The notes: generated from the sequence alone by a model not told the origin. A DNA stretch of 64,000 bases from Candidatus Gastranaerophilales bacterium (GCA_944326485.1 CALVED010000004.1:124001-188000); one strand, 5' to 3'. Positions 16,425-25,857 are shown, counted from the first letter of the stretch. Program-made: numbers and translations.

Positions 16425-18242
16425 ATGGGAAAATTAAAACAGATAAAATTACTTAAAAAATTTTTAGTTGGTAATTTAAAAGATTATCAAATACTTTTGT
16501 TATTATTCTTTATTAATCTTATATTTTTTTATGTTTTTTATAGTAGTGTAATGATTTTCTCTGATTCATCAAGAGAAATATATGTACCTATAGCAATGAA
16601 TAATGGAGATGTTCTTTATAAAGATATTTTTAATGTATATGCCCCATTGGGGTATCAATTAAATGCTTTTTTAATAAAAGTATTTGGTGAAAATTTAAGA
16701 ACATTTTATTTTGCAGGTTTTATAAATTCAACATTAATTTTGTTCGGATTGTTTTATATTCTAAAGTTATTTATTAAAAAAGGCTCAATATTAGTTTTTA
16801 GTATTTTGTTAGCTATAATGACTATGTGTATATATACAGTAACTCAGACTAATTATATTTTCCCTTATTCTTATTCTTTAGTTTATGCTTTAAATTCTTT
16901 TATTTGGTCATTAATTTGCCTTTTATGTTTTATAAAAAATGATAATAGATTATTTTTATATTTATCTTTTTTCTTCTATGGAATGAGTATTTGTTTTAAA
17001 TATGAGTTTATTTCTTTTGGAATCGTACTATTTTTATTTTTGATATTCAAAAAAGTAAACTTTAAAACTGTAGCTTTGTGTATTCTTTCTTTTCTTATTA
17101 TTCCTTTTATTTCTCTTTCATTTTTATTCATACAGGGGGTATCTTTTTATGACTTAAAACAAGCAATGATATACATGATAATGCTTTCAAAGGCAAAAAG
17201 TGTTAAAATTTTATATACTTATCTTGGATTTATCCCAACTATTTCTTCTATTGAAGTGTTGTTATTATATTTTATTCAAACAACATTATTTGTTTTTGTA
17301 ATATCTTTATATGTTTGTTTCTTTATAAAATTTTCTAAATTATTTTTAAGAATTAATAAGATCATTATGTTTATCTTATTTATATTATACTTATTATTAT
17401 TTTATTTCTTTATCTCTATTGTTGTGAAAAACCTTGTTATTAGTAATGCTTTTTATTTTAATTGGATTGGAGTTTTTTCTTTAATCTTGTTTTTTGTTTT
17501 ATGTATTAATCTGGTAAAAAAACATAAAGAAAAAACAGTCTGCATTCAGGATATATTGTTTTTTACGTTATTTTTATCTGTAATTTTATGTTCTTTAAAA
17601 TGTATATTCAATATAAGTTTTAACTCGTATGGAACTTATTATTTTCCATTATTATTTATATGTTCTGTTTTATATTTGTATATTTACAAAATAAACTTAG
17701 CTGAAAGAATAAAAATAAAAAAATTAATATATATTCAGCTAATTACAATACTTATCTTTCTTATCGGTACAATGTATTATGTATCAAATGTTGAAAAATT
17801 AAAGATAGTATATGGTTTTCGTTCTGTAAACGTTGATAAAGGTCCTTTAATGCCGGGTTTGGAACAAATTGAGTCTATATATGATACTGTAAATTATATA
17901 CAGAATAATACAAATAAAGATGATACTATACTTGTCTTACCTGAAGGAGCTGCAATTAATTTTCTTACCAATAGAAAATCAAATAATAAATATTATTACT
18001 TAATTCCGCCCAATATAGAAATATTTGGCGAGGAAAATATTGTTAAAGATTTAGAAAATGATTTGCCGGATTATATTGTTATTCAACCTATGTCTTATAT
18101 TAATTTTAAAGAAACATTTTTCTGTGAAAGTTTTGGACTTAAAATTTGTAATATTATTCCTAAGTATTATAAAAAACCAGTAGTTTTTGGTAATGATTTT
18201 TGGATAGCAGTCTATGAAAGAAAGAATAATGATGAAGAATAA
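16425..18242 (+). CDS. Polytopic membrane protein, GT-C glycosyltransferase-like (first of a tandem pair)
   Basis: This 605-aa protein has about 11-13 transmembrane helices and a C-terminal soluble portion. The first extracytoplasmic loop carries DSSREIYVPIAMNNG and an aspartate-containing LYKDIFNVYAPLGYQ, as in GT-C enzymes that use polyprenyl-phosphate sugars. The C-terminal domain has LVLPEGAAINFLTNRKS and YYYLIPPNIEIF. These features are shared with the next gene, so the two arose by tandem duplication. The start is an ATG at 16425; spacing to the divergent alr gene is 67 nt. Donor and acceptor are unknown. Confidence 0.75.
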   Translation: MGKLKQIKLLKKFLVGNLKDYQILLLLFFINLIFFYVFYSSVMIFSDSSREIYVPIAMNNGDVLYKDIFNVYAPLGYQLNAFLIKVFGENLRTFYFAGFINSTLILFGLFYILKLFIKKGSILVFSILLAIMTMCIYTVTQTNYIFPYSYSLVYALNSFIWSLICLLCFIKNDNRLFLYLSFFFYGMSICFKYEFISFGIVLFLFLIFKKVNFKTVALCILSFLIIPFISLSFLFIQGVSFYDLKQAMIYMIMLSKAKSVKILYTYLGFIPTISSIEVLLLYFIQTTLFVFVISLYVCFFIKFSKLFLRINKIIMFILFILYLLLFYFFISIVVKNLVISNAFYFNWIGVFSLILFFVLCINLVKKHKEKTVCIQDILFFTLFLSVILCSLKCIFNISFNSYGTYYFPLLFICSVLYLYIYKINLAERIKIKKLIYIQLITILIFLIGTMYYVSNVEKLKIVYGFRSVNVDKGPLMPGLEQIESIYDTVNYIQNNTNKDDTILVLPEGAAINFLTNRKSNNKYYYLIPPNIEIFGEENIVKDLENDLPDYIVIQPMSYINFKETFFCESFGLKICNIIPKYYKKPVVFGNDFWIAVYERKNNDEE

Positions 18243-19920
18243 ATTTGATATAATTAATATTTTTTTGATTCTATTCCTATTAGTTGTTGGGTTTATTTTT
18301 ACTTATGGACATATTACTTCAATATATTCAGATATAGGCAGAGAATTTTATATACCTTGGCAAATGAATGAAGGTAATGTTCTATATAAAGATATTTTCA
18401 ATGTATATTTCCCTTTGGGATATCAATTAAATGCATTTTTATTAAAGATTTTTTCTAATAAATTGTCTGTATTTTATTTTGCAGGATTTGTTGTTTCTTA
18501 TTTATCATTAATAGCTATATATTTTATTTCCAAACATTTTACAAATAGACTTTGTTCTTTATTGGCAGTTTTTTTAGTAATAGTTTCTTGTGTTTTTTAT
18601 CAAAGTATTTCAAATTATATTGTGCCTTATTCTTATTCGTTATTATATGCAATGTGCGCATTTTTATGGTCTTTTTTAATGTTGATTCTTTATTTAAAAA
18701 ATGAAAAGTTTAAATATTTTTTATTATCTTGTTTTTTAATGGGAATATCTTTTGCCTCTAAGTATGAGTATTGTTTATTTTTATTTGTTATCATTTTTGT
18801 TGCAATATACAAAAAAATAGAAATTAGAAAATGTTTATTATCTGTTGTAAGTTTTTTAATTGTTCCTTTATTTTCTATTTTTTTACTTTTTATACAAGGA
18901 GTTTCTTTAGAAGATATATATAAGTCTGCAAAATATATGATAGAACTATCTGATTCAAACAGTGTTAAGTATTTTTATTCTTATACTGGATTTATTCCTT
19001 CAGTTCCATCTATATTAAGATCATTGTATTGTTTTATTGAAACATTAATATTTGCAGGTATATTTTTTGTTATTCCATATTCTGTCTTTAAATACTTAAA
19101 AAAGTTTGATTTAAAAATACAAATAATAACTATTTTAGTTCTGCTCTTTATAATATTAAATGTATTAAAAAATATCTTCTTCGTTAATATTTCAATGCAT
19201 TTTGTTTTTATGGGCTATTTATCTGTTTTAATATTTTTATTAAGTTTAAAGAAAAAAAATATACTGTTCTCTATTTTGTGTATTAGTGCTTTATTATCAT
19301 CAATAAAGGTAATAGGTTCAATTGCACTTGAATTATATGGCACATTTTTTCTACCTATATTTATAGTGATTATTGTTACTTTAGTATATTCACTTAGAGA
19401 TAAAAAAGAAATTTATATTTCATTACTTTTTGTACTTTGTTCATTTATTTATCTATATCTAAATATGGATATTATTCAGATTCTTAAATATAAAGAAAAT
19501 AAAATTACAACATTGAACAATGAAGCTATATATACGAACAACAGCTATTTTTCAGAAAGATATAATAAAATTATTTCTTATATAAATGAAAAAACATCTA
19601 CAAATGATACTGTATTGGTCCTACCGGAGGGTGTTATTTTAAACTATCTTACTCAAAGAAAATCAGATAATTTCTATTATTATTTAATACCGCCAAATGT
19701 TGAAATATTTTCTCAAAATTCAATAATAAATAATTTACAACAAGAATTACCAGACTATATTATAGTTTTTAATAATAAGTATAATTGGTATAATACAGCA
19801 TCTTTTACAACTACATTCGGAAGTAAAATACAAGGATTTATTAATAATAATTATGTACTAGAGGAAGATGTTTCATCTGAATATGATAAAATATATAAGT
19901 TGAAGGGTAAAAATAAATAA
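18214..19920 (+). CDS. Polytopic membrane protein, GT-C glycosyltransferase-like (second of a tandem pair)
   Basis: This 568-aa protein is a paralogue of the preceding one. Matching segments are DIGREFYIPWQMNEG, LYKDIFNVYFPLGYQLNAF and YYYLIPPNVEIF. The conserved loop Asp in YKDIFNVY is retained in both. It overlaps the first gene by 29 nt if the ATG at 18214 is used. In-frame ATGs at 18229 and 18232 (MMKNKFD) would shorten the overlap and may be the true start. Both copies look intact, so they may have split substrates. It likely adds a sugar to a lipid-linked or cell-surface acceptor. Confidence 0.75.
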   Translation: MKERIMMKNKFDIINIFLILFLLVVGFIFTYGHITSIYSDIGREFYIPWQMNEGNVLYKDIFNVYFPLGYQLNAFLLKIFSNKLSVFYFAGFVVSYLSLIAIYFISKHFTNRLCSLLAVFLVIVSCVFYQSISNYIVPYSYSLLYAMCAFLWSFLMLILYLKNEKFKYFLLSCFLMGISFASKYEYCLFLFVIIFVAIYKKIEIRKCLLSVVSFLIVPLFSIFLLFIQGVSLEDIYKSAKYMIELSDSNSVKYFYSYTGFIPSVPSILRSLYCFIETLIFAGIFFVIPYSVFKYLKKFDLKIQIITILVLLFIILNVLKNIFFVNISMHFVFMGYLSVLIFLLSLKKKNILFSILCISALLSSIKVIGSIALELYGTFFLPIFIVIIVTLVYSLRDKKEIYISLLFVLCSFIYLYLNMDIIQILKYKENKITTLNNEAIYTNNSYFSERYNKIISYINEKTSTNDTVLVLPEGVILNYLTQRKSDNFYYYLIPPNVEIFSQNSIINNLQQELPDYIIVFNNKYNWYNTASFTTTFGSKIQGFINNNYVLEEDVSSEYDKIYKLKGKNK

Positions 19921-19933
19921 TATAGGAATAAAA

Positions 19934-20254
19934 ATGAATAAAGAAGAACAAATAAAAATAATAGAAGATATGCAAGCTGTTGTAAGTCAAATGAAGATTG
20001 ATGATTTAGAAGAGGATCCATCACTGGAAGATGAACTTTTTGAATGCTCTTGTTGCGGAAAAACAAAGTCTTTAGCAGGGTCTATCCAATATGGTAAATA
20101 TAGATTATGTAATGATTGTGTGCTTCTTGCAGAAACGGGTTTGGCTATTGGTAAATTTAAAAATGTAGATGAATTAATAAAAGCAATGGAAGATACAAGA
20201 CTGGAAGAAATGTGTGAGTTCATAAAACAAGAAGAAAAAAGAGAAAATAACTAA
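19934..20254 (+). CDS. Stand-alone ClpX-type zinc-finger protein
   Basis: This 106-aa protein has an acidic helical N-terminus. It then has a C4 zinc finger, C38-x2-C41 (CSCC) and C59-x2-C62 (CNDC), 17 residues apart, close to the ClpX N-terminal zinc-binding domain. No AAA+ domain follows. The C-terminus is a charged helix. TAGGAA lies upstream of the ATG. The matrixin gene starts 1 nt after its stop, so the two are coupled. In ClpX this domain binds substrates and adaptors, so a role as adaptor or inhibitor for the neighbouring protease is a testable inference. Confidence 0.75.
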   Translation: MNKEEQIKIIEDMQAVVSQMKIDDLEEDPSLEDELFECSCCGKTKSLAGSIQYGKYRLCNDCVLLAETGLAIGKFKNVDELIKAMEDTRLEEMCEFIKQEEKRENN

Positions 20255-20255
20255 A

Positions 20256-21035
20256 ATGCATAGATTAACATATTTACAGCAACATTTAAAAAACGGTAAG
20301 TTAATAAGGTGGCCATCTCAGTGTTTTCCTTTAAATGTTTATATTGCCCCTTGCACCTGGTATTCTATGAGTGAAGCTGATAGATTCTTTTATAAAAGAA
20401 TGGTAATAGATGCATTAAATGAGTGGGAAAGAGTTGGTGCTGGTAAATTTTCTTTTAATATAATTGAGTCATTACACGATTCACAGATGAATGTTGAATG
20501 GCGACGAGTTGAAAGAAAATCTTTGGGTAATTGCTCTTTTAATTATGATAATGAATCAAGGCTATATTCTGCTGAGGTTTCAATAGGTATATCAGATGGA
20601 ATAATACATAGAAAATATATGGATGAAAATGAAGTATATCATACTATATTGCATGAGATAGGGCATGCTTTGGGACTGGGACATTCTACAAATCCTAATG
20701 ATATTATGTATACTCCTCATCAATATGGAGTTGTAAAATTATCTCAGAGAGATATAAATTCTGTTAGATGGTTATATTCTCTTCCATATGGGACATCGGT
20801 AAAGAGTTTAAATAGTACTTATTCCCTTAACTATAATAATATCGATGATATAATTATGAAAATTGTTTCGGGAGATGTAGAATCTGAATTTCAGAAGACA
20901 TTAAATAGTATAAAAATACCAAGAAGAAATTTAGAAGAAGAACAAGAAAAATTGGCTCAAATGAAAAAGTTTCAAATGTCTATACAAAATATAAAACTTC
21001 CGAAAGAAATTGCTGATAAGTTTAAAGAACGATAG
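20256..21035 (+). CDS. Matrixin-type zinc metalloprotease
   Basis: This 259-aa metzincin has the zinc-binding motif HEIGHALGLGH (H133, E134, H137, H143) and the Met-turn M151 in NDIMYTP. The catalytic domain spans about residues 20-175. About 80 residues of charged helix follow (RRNLEEEQEKLAQMKK). No signal peptide or pro-domain cysteine switch is evident: the start MHRLTYLQQH is not hydrophobic. It may therefore be cytoplasmic or exported by another route. It follows the zinc-finger gene by 1 nt. The function of this class in bacteria is poorly defined. Confidence 0.85.
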   Translation: MHRLTYLQQHLKNGKLIRWPSQCFPLNVYIAPCTWYSMSEADRFFYKRMVIDALNEWERVGAGKFSFNIIESLHDSQMNVEWRRVERKSLGNCSFNYDNESRLYSAEVSIGISDGIIHRKYMDENEVYHTILHEIGHALGLGHSTNPNDIMYTPHQYGVVKLSQRDINSVRWLYSLPYGTSVKSLNSTYSLNYNNIDDIIMKIVSGDVESEFQKTLNSIKIPRRNLEEEQEKLAQMKKFQMSIQNIKLPKEIADKFKER

Positions 21036-21078
21036 TTCGTAAATATTTAGAAATAGAAAATTTTTATGTAATAATGAA

Positions 21079-21416
21079 AAAGAGAGCAGACGAACAATCG
21101 CGTATAAGAAAACTTATATGAGGAAAGTCCGGACACCTTAGGGCAGAACGACGGATAACATCCGCCGAGGGCGACCTTAGGACTAGTGCCACAGAAAAGT
21201 AAACAACCTTTTTAGGTTCAGGTGCAACGGTAGTGTAAAAGACTACCAGAGGTATTGAGAAATACCTGCTCGGTAAACTCCGTTCGGGTGCAAGATTGAC
21301 TCAAAGGTTAAGGTGACCCGCCGTCTTTGGAAAAATCGCCGGAGGTGCAAGGTAACTTGCATCCCAGACAGATGATTGTTTAGAAACAGAATCCGGCTTA
21401 TGACCTGCTCTCTTTT
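21079..21416 (+). ncRNA. rnpB: RNase P RNA (type A)
   Basis: The ribozyme RNA that trims tRNA 5' leaders. The terminal stem P1 pairs AAGAGAGCAG (from about 21080) with CTGCTCTCTT (21405-21414). The universally conserved core is present: GAGGAAAGTCCGGAC at 21120 and GCCACAGAAA at 21188-21197. The 3' part has CCCAGACAGATGATTG, completing P4. Size, about 338 nt, is normal for type A. Its 3' end overlaps the stop codon of the convergent gene at 21415 by about 2 nt. A -10-like TAATAAT lies just before the 5' end. Confidence 0.95.
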
Positions 21417-22308
21417 AACCTAATATAATACCGTGATTTGCCATGTAATTAAGAAGCTTTTCATTTGCTTCTTTATTTTCGTTATAATCAGGGTAATTTT
21501 TCATTGCAAGTTCACATATATCAATTTTTTTAGTTGCATCTTCCGGATTTATTCTTGGAAGCTTTGCTGTACTTGTTGTTAAATCAAGTTTTCTTTTTTC
21601 ATCTAATCTTGATTGAACTTTAGGATAGTTTGATGCATAAATCTGACTTGCAGAAGCTCTATCTGTTAATGCTGCATAAGATGCTTCAAGCAAATATCTT
21701 TTAACAGCTTCTTCTACATCAGCAATAGCTTTATGTGCTTTTTGAACAAGTGTTTCTTCACCTAAATCAACGCTGTCAGAACGTCCAATTACTTCCATAA
21801 TTTGATATTTTTTCTCTAAAAGTTTTTTATGTAGTTCAAATCCTGCTTTTACAGTATATGGTAGTGATGGATTTAAGGAAATAAATGATGTCATACCTAT
21901 CATTCTGTTTAGATTTGAATCTGCATATAAAAGCAGTGGTTCGCAAGGATAATCTCTATCATCTGGATTTATTGAAACATTATATTGTTTAAATATTGAT
22001 GCTGTAAAATTTTGAACTTCAGGTGGTTTTTCTCTATATTCCAGTCTTGGAAGACCTGCATAACCTTTTCTTATAAAACAATCTTGATTTGGATAATCTT
22101 GTGCGATTTCATTTAATAATAATGCGTCTTTTTTCAAAAATTTAGCAGGTAGTCCTGATTCTGCTACTTCACCTAAATCGACGATGTCTTCAACATAAAT
22201 TCCTTTAAATGACACATTATTTTTATTTCTTTGGTTATTTGTATTGTTCGGAGAGTTTGTCTTACTTTTTACTTGGTTGAATACATTTGAAATTGCAGAA
22301 ATTTTCAT
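21415..22308 (-). CDS. Hypothetical lineage-type protein (MKISAI...SFKG)
   Basis: This 297-aa protein is of unknown family. It starts MKISAISNVFNQ. After an Asn-rich linker it has NVSFKGIYVED near residue 35, a pattern recurring in several unknowns of this window. The rest is soluble and mixed helical, with no catalytic motif I can name (SFISLNPSLPYTVKAGFELH; AKLPRINPEDATKK). It ends against the 3' end of the RNase P RNA, so one of the two transcripts must terminate inside the other gene. Its upstream neighbour is divergent and also carries the tag. Function unknown. Confidence 0.7.
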   Translation of the reverse strand: MKISAISNVFNQVKSKTNSPNNTNNQRNKNNVSFKGIYVEDIVDLGEVAESGLPAKFLKKDALLLNEIAQDYPNQDCFIRKGYAGLPRLEYREKPPEVQNFTASIFKQYNVSINPDDRDYPCEPLLLYADSNLNRMIGMTSFISLNPSLPYTVKAGFELHKKLLEKKYQIMEVIGRSDSVDLGEETLVQKAHKAIADVEEAVKRYLLEASYAALTDRASASQIYASNYPKVQSRLDEKRKLDLTTSTAKLPRINPEDATKKIDICELAMKNYPDYNENKEANEKLLNYMANHGIILG

Positions 22309-22462
22309 ACCTTACTCCTTTTGATATTATCTTCAAAAAAAAACAATTTAAAAATTGCTTTCAATTTAAAAGTTGTAAAGAAAATTTAACAATTTGCAAT
22401 ATATTGTCAATTATTTGTATTCATATATTTTATCAACTTGAGTAAAGCCGATAGTAGGTAAT

Positions 22463-23185
22463 ATGAAAATAAGTTCATCTTTCAATAATATAGATAGTAA
22501 ACAATCCTATCAATCATTTAAAGGTGTTCCTCCTAATCCCAAATATATTCCTGAAATAATTGGCAAATTGGGAAAAGTTGCTGGAGAATACATAAATACA
22601 CCAGAGCAAAAATTGTTTCTGGCAACTTCTGCATTAATGTTTCAACCTTTAATTGATTTAAAATATGCAAAAGAAGATCAAAATGTTGATTCTGCAATAA
22701 AATCAGCATCTAAAGCTATGGCTGGCGGCTTTACAGGGGTATTAATAAGAGCAACTTTTCTAAAAATTACTAATCATTTTATCGGCTTTCAAAAACATAA
22801 CAAATTGAACAAATTATTCTTCCCAGACACAGCTATTAGACTGAAAGAAGTTCGTCCTGAAATTGCAAAACTTAGAATGAAACAATATAGTCAAACTTTA
22901 GGTACACTTTTTGCTGTTTTATTTATGATTCTGTTCTCAAATTCAAATGTTGATGTTCCTTTAACAAGTGATCTGCAAGATTTAATTTCAGGTGTTGTTA
23001 AAGATAAGAAAAGCTGGTTAACATCTTTAAATGATGTTAAAAATAATAGGTGTAAAAAAATAGTAAATTGGTTTAAACGCAAAAAAGATATCTTAACTAA
23101 AATAAATAATAAAACAAAAAATGTTATTAAAGTAATTAGTGAAGATGATTCAGCTGCACATAAAAAAGAGGAGTCTAAGAAATGA
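22463..23185 (+). CDS. Hypothetical lineage-type protein with membrane segments
   Basis: This 240-aa protein begins MKISSSFNNIDSKQSYQSFKG, so the MKIS...FKG pattern is complete within 21 residues. A helix-rich middle follows, with hydrophobic stretches around residues 50-62 (LFLATSALMFQPL) and 147-160 (GTLFAVLFMILFSN), and a Lys-rich C-terminal tail. The next gene overlaps it by 4 nt (ATGA), so the products are probably made together. The general plan, with a GxxxRA-like helix after a conserved PxxDxxxA, resembles the protein at 51715. Function unknown. Confidence 0.7.
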   Translation: MKISSSFNNIDSKQSYQSFKGVPPNPKYIPEIIGKLGKVAGEYINTPEQKLFLATSALMFQPLIDLKYAKEDQNVDSAIKSASKAMAGGFTGVLIRATFLKITNHFIGFQKHNKLNKLFFPDTAIRLKEVRPEIAKLRMKQYSQTLGTLFAVLFMILFSNSNVDVPLTSDLQDLISGVVKDKKSWLTSLNDVKNNRCKKIVNWFKRKKDILTKINNKTKNVIKVISEDDSAAHKKEESKK

Positions 23186-24219
23186 AGACTCCCAAAAGTA
23201 TTATTCAAGATAATATATTAGTTCCTATTTATCAATTTAGAAAAAATTATGTAAGTAGGTCAGCTTTATATACTTGTTGTAATAAAGTAGCTAATTTCAT
23301 TTTTGATAAAAGTAAAGAAACTGCATTAATAATGTTGGTATTTAATGCTGTTTCAATTATTTCAAGTCATATTGCGCAAATTCAAGGACTTAGAAAAAGT
23401 AAAAGAGAAAGTAAAGATTATTTAGTTACTCAAGAATGGCAAGAACTTGGATTGGATTTGATATTTACAATAATTCCTCCCTTCCTTTTAAATAATTTTT
23501 TAATGAAAAAGCTAGATTCAGGTCAATGGACTACAAAATCTGCTAGAGATAATTTAATATATACTATTACACCTACTATTGGTGCTGCTAAAGATGAATT
23601 ATATAATATTGATCATATAAAACCAGTAAGAGAAACTTTAGGTTCTGTAGTTGCTCAGATTACAAATAAATTACATAAGGTTAAAAATTTACCAGCTTGC
23701 GTTGAAAAATTAATTAAATATATTGAAAAAAATCCAAATGTAAGACTTCCTGATCCTAATAAGGCAATTCCTATGGCAACAATGGAAGATATGACAACTG
23801 ACTTTGATGTTATTAGAAAAAAAGCATTTAAGAAGTTTTATAATGGCAGTGCTTATGATGAAATTAATGGTCAAAGAAATGGTATGCTAATTCTTGCTAC
23901 TCTTGGTTATACAATTCTTGCAAGTGCTATTATTACTCCTATTTTGAAAAATAAACTTGCTAATAAATCATATGAAAAAAGACTAAAAAAAATGGGAGAA
24001 ACACCTCAAAATATTGATAGAAAAAAAAGATTTGAATATGTAAATTATTCTGTATCAAATGAGTCAAATGTATTTGATACTTTTTCAGATGTTTCTAAAT
24101 TAGTTGATGAATCAAAAACTTTAATCGATAAGGCTGTTGAAAAAAATAAAAAAACAGATAATAATAATCCTTTTAATACATTTAGGACATATTATTCTCA
24201 AGGAAATATGAGAATTTAA
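23182..24219 (+). CDS. Hypothetical membrane-associated protein
   Basis: This 345-aa protein overlaps the previous gene by an ATGA. It has two or three hydrophobic helices: near residues 45-65 (ETALIMLVFNAVSIISSHIAQ), 95-110 (LIFTIIPPFLLNNFLM) and 235-255 (MLILATLGYTILASAIITPI). A charged C-terminal region follows. It shares the SxxIAQ...RKSKR and LDLIFTIIPP layout with lineage proteins of this type but has no recognised domain. The 4-nt overlap suggests a complex with the product of 22463. The next feature downstream is tRNA-Arg. Confidence 0.7.
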   Translation: MKTPKSIIQDNILVPIYQFRKNYVSRSALYTCCNKVANFIFDKSKETALIMLVFNAVSIISSHIAQIQGLRKSKRESKDYLVTQEWQELGLDLIFTIIPPFLLNNFLMKKLDSGQWTTKSARDNLIYTITPTIGAAKDELYNIDHIKPVRETLGSVVAQITNKLHKVKNLPACVEKLIKYIEKNPNVRLPDPNKAIPMATMEDMTTDFDVIRKKAFKKFYNGSAYDEINGQRNGMLILATLGYTILASAIITPILKNKLANKSYEKRLKKMGETPQNIDRKKRFEYVNYSVSNESNVFDTFSDVSKLVDESKTLIDKAVEKNKKTDNNNPFNTFRTYYSQGNMRI

Positions 24220-24248
24220 CTTTTATATGATAATATATTATAAGCCTT

Positions 24249-24322
24249 GTGTCCGTAGCTTAATTGGATAGAGCAAAGATCTCCGAAGTCTTTAGATGTG
24301 GGTTCAATTCCCATCGGGCACA
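24249..24322 (+). tRNA. tRNA-Arg (anticodon CCG)
   Basis: A complete cloverleaf. The acceptor stem is GTGTCCG (24249-24255) with CGGGCAC (24315-24321) and discriminator A. The D arm is GCTT...GAGC. The anticodon stem is AAGAT/GTCTT around the 7-nt loop CTCCGAA, giving anticodon CCG. The T arm is GTGGG-TTCAATT-CCCAT. The 3' CCA is not encoded. It reads the rare CGG arginine codon. Confidence 0.95.
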
Positions 24323-24512
24323 AAAATTAATCAAAAATATATAATCTTGAATTGAACAAATTGGTTATTTCATATCAAAAAATATCTTTAGTTGTTAATT
24401 TTGAACAGTCTCGGCTAGAAATTTAAATAGTTTAAAAGTGTAGTTTTATTAATCTATGGCATTAATTCAAAATTTATAATATAATCATCATATATTAAAT
24501 TGTAGGTGAAAG

Positions 24513-24860
24513 ATGGCAAAAGAATTAGATACAGTTCCAATAGAGGTTATTATTTTAACTGCTGATCATGAAATTAAAGGTACAGTTCATGTATCAAAAT
24601 ATACTAAAACGAACAGAGAATTAACTGATTTATTAAATGATAAGGAAAAGCGTTTTCTGGCAGTTACAAATGCAGAAATAATTGCAAGAAATTCAAATAA
24701 TCCTCCAAGAAGATATAATTTTCTTGAAATCCATATTGATTGTATAATGATGGTTCATCCTTCAAGTCAGGTTGTCTTTAGAGAGACTGGAAAAGCACAG
24801 GAAGATATCGCTCGTTTTAGAGAGCTTAGAAATAAATTAAATCAAACAAAGCCATTTTAG
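24513..24860 (+). CDS. Conserved hypothetical protein, possibly DUF6812
   Basis: This 115-aa soluble protein has a beta-rich first half (PIEVIILTADHEIKGTVHVSK). It continues DLLNDKEKRFLAVTNAEII and ends in a charged helix (AQEDIARFRELRNKL). It resembles small proteins annotated DUF6812, which I give as a possible match only. No catalytic residues stand out. The GT9 glycosyltransferase starts 1 nt after the stop, so they are co-transcribed. The upstream 190 bp after tRNA-Arg holds the likely promoter but no other gene. Confidence 0.65.
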   Translation: MAKELDTVPIEVIILTADHEIKGTVHVSKYTKTNRELTDLLNDKEKRFLAVTNAEIIARNSNNPPRRYNFLEIHIDCIMMVHPSSQVVFRETGKAQEDIARFRELRNKLNQTKPF

Positions 24861-24861
24861 T

Positions 24862-25857
24862 ATGAATTCATATAAAAATATTTTATTAATAAATTTTGGC
24901 GGTATTGGTGATGAAATTCTTTTTATGCCTGTAATTCAAGGATTAAAAAAAGAATTTCCCAATGCTAAATTGACACTATGTCTTGAAGGCAGAAGTTCTG
25001 CTTTTTTAAAACTTACTGATTTATTGGATTCATATTTTTTTGTTGATATTAAAACGAGTAATAAATATATAGAAATGCTTAAATTGTATTTTAAGTCATT
25101 AACAGGTAAATATGACTTAGTTGTATCTTCGGGTTCAAATCCATTAATTTCAATACTGTTATTTTGTACAGGAATTAAAACCAGAGTTGGTTATGCTAGT
25201 TCTACAATATCTAAAAAATTACTAACATATCCTGTTAGACTCAATAAAAATCAATATGCTTCAATGATGTATTTTGATTTAATAAGACCTTTGGTTGATT
25301 TTGAATATGAATTACCTCATATAAAAGTTGCAGAACATGTAAAAATGCCCAATTCGGTATTGGTTCACCCTGGTGTAAGTGCAGTTAGTATTTCAAAAAA
25401 TATAATAAAGACAATAACTGCAAAGAAGTGGGCTGAAATTATTAAAGGGCTTTTAAAAAAAGGAAAAAAAGTTCATTTGGCCGGTGGACCTGATGATAGT
25501 GATTGTATTACTCAAATTAGAGAAGAATTAAGAAGTGAAGATTTAACTAATTTCACAGATATGTATGGAAAAACAAAAAATATATTTGATTTGGCAGAAT
25601 TAATAAAGAAATCTGAAATTTTAATTTGTTCTGATTCCGCACCAATGCATATTGGAGTTGCTACAAATACAAAAACATTTGCAATATTTGGTCCGACGGA
25701 TGATAAAAAGCTTTTACCGGACTCAGATAATTTTACTGCAATAAAGAATGATGTTGATTGTCGTCCTTGTCTTTGGGAAAAAAGACAAACTACTTGTCAA
25801 AATCTTTCTTGTTTAGATATTAGCGTTGATGAGATTGTAGATAAAATTTGTTTATAG
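24862..25857 (+). CDS. Glycosyltransferase family 9 (heptosyltransferase-like)
   Basis: This 331-aa GT9/GT-B protein is related to ADP-heptose:LPS heptosyltransferases. The N-terminus has NILLINFGGIGDEILFMPVI, the family's acceptor-domain signature. The C-terminal nucleotide-sugar domain has VLVHPGVSA, KVHLAGGPDD and ICSDSAPMHIGVATNTKTFA. A CRPC...C segment near the end is also typical. It probably adds a sugar to an outer-membrane glycolipid. Donor sugar unknown; few other LPS genes lie nearby. Dispersed repeat copy 2 begins at its stop codon. Confidence 0.88.
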   Translation: MNSYKNILLINFGGIGDEILFMPVIQGLKKEFPNAKLTLCLEGRSSAFLKLTDLLDSYFFVDIKTSNKYIEMLKLYFKSLTGKYDLVVSSGSNPLISILLFCTGIKTRVGYASSTISKKLLTYPVRLNKNQYASMMYFDLIRPLVDFEYELPHIKVAEHVKMPNSVLVHPGVSAVSISKNIIKTITAKKWAEIIKGLLKKGKKVHLAGGPDDSDCITQIREELRSEDLTNFTDMYGKTKNIFDLAELIKKSEILICSDSAPMHIGVATNTKTFAIFGPTDDKKLLPDSDNFTAIKNDVDCRPCLWEKRQTTCQNLSCLDISVDEIVDKICL

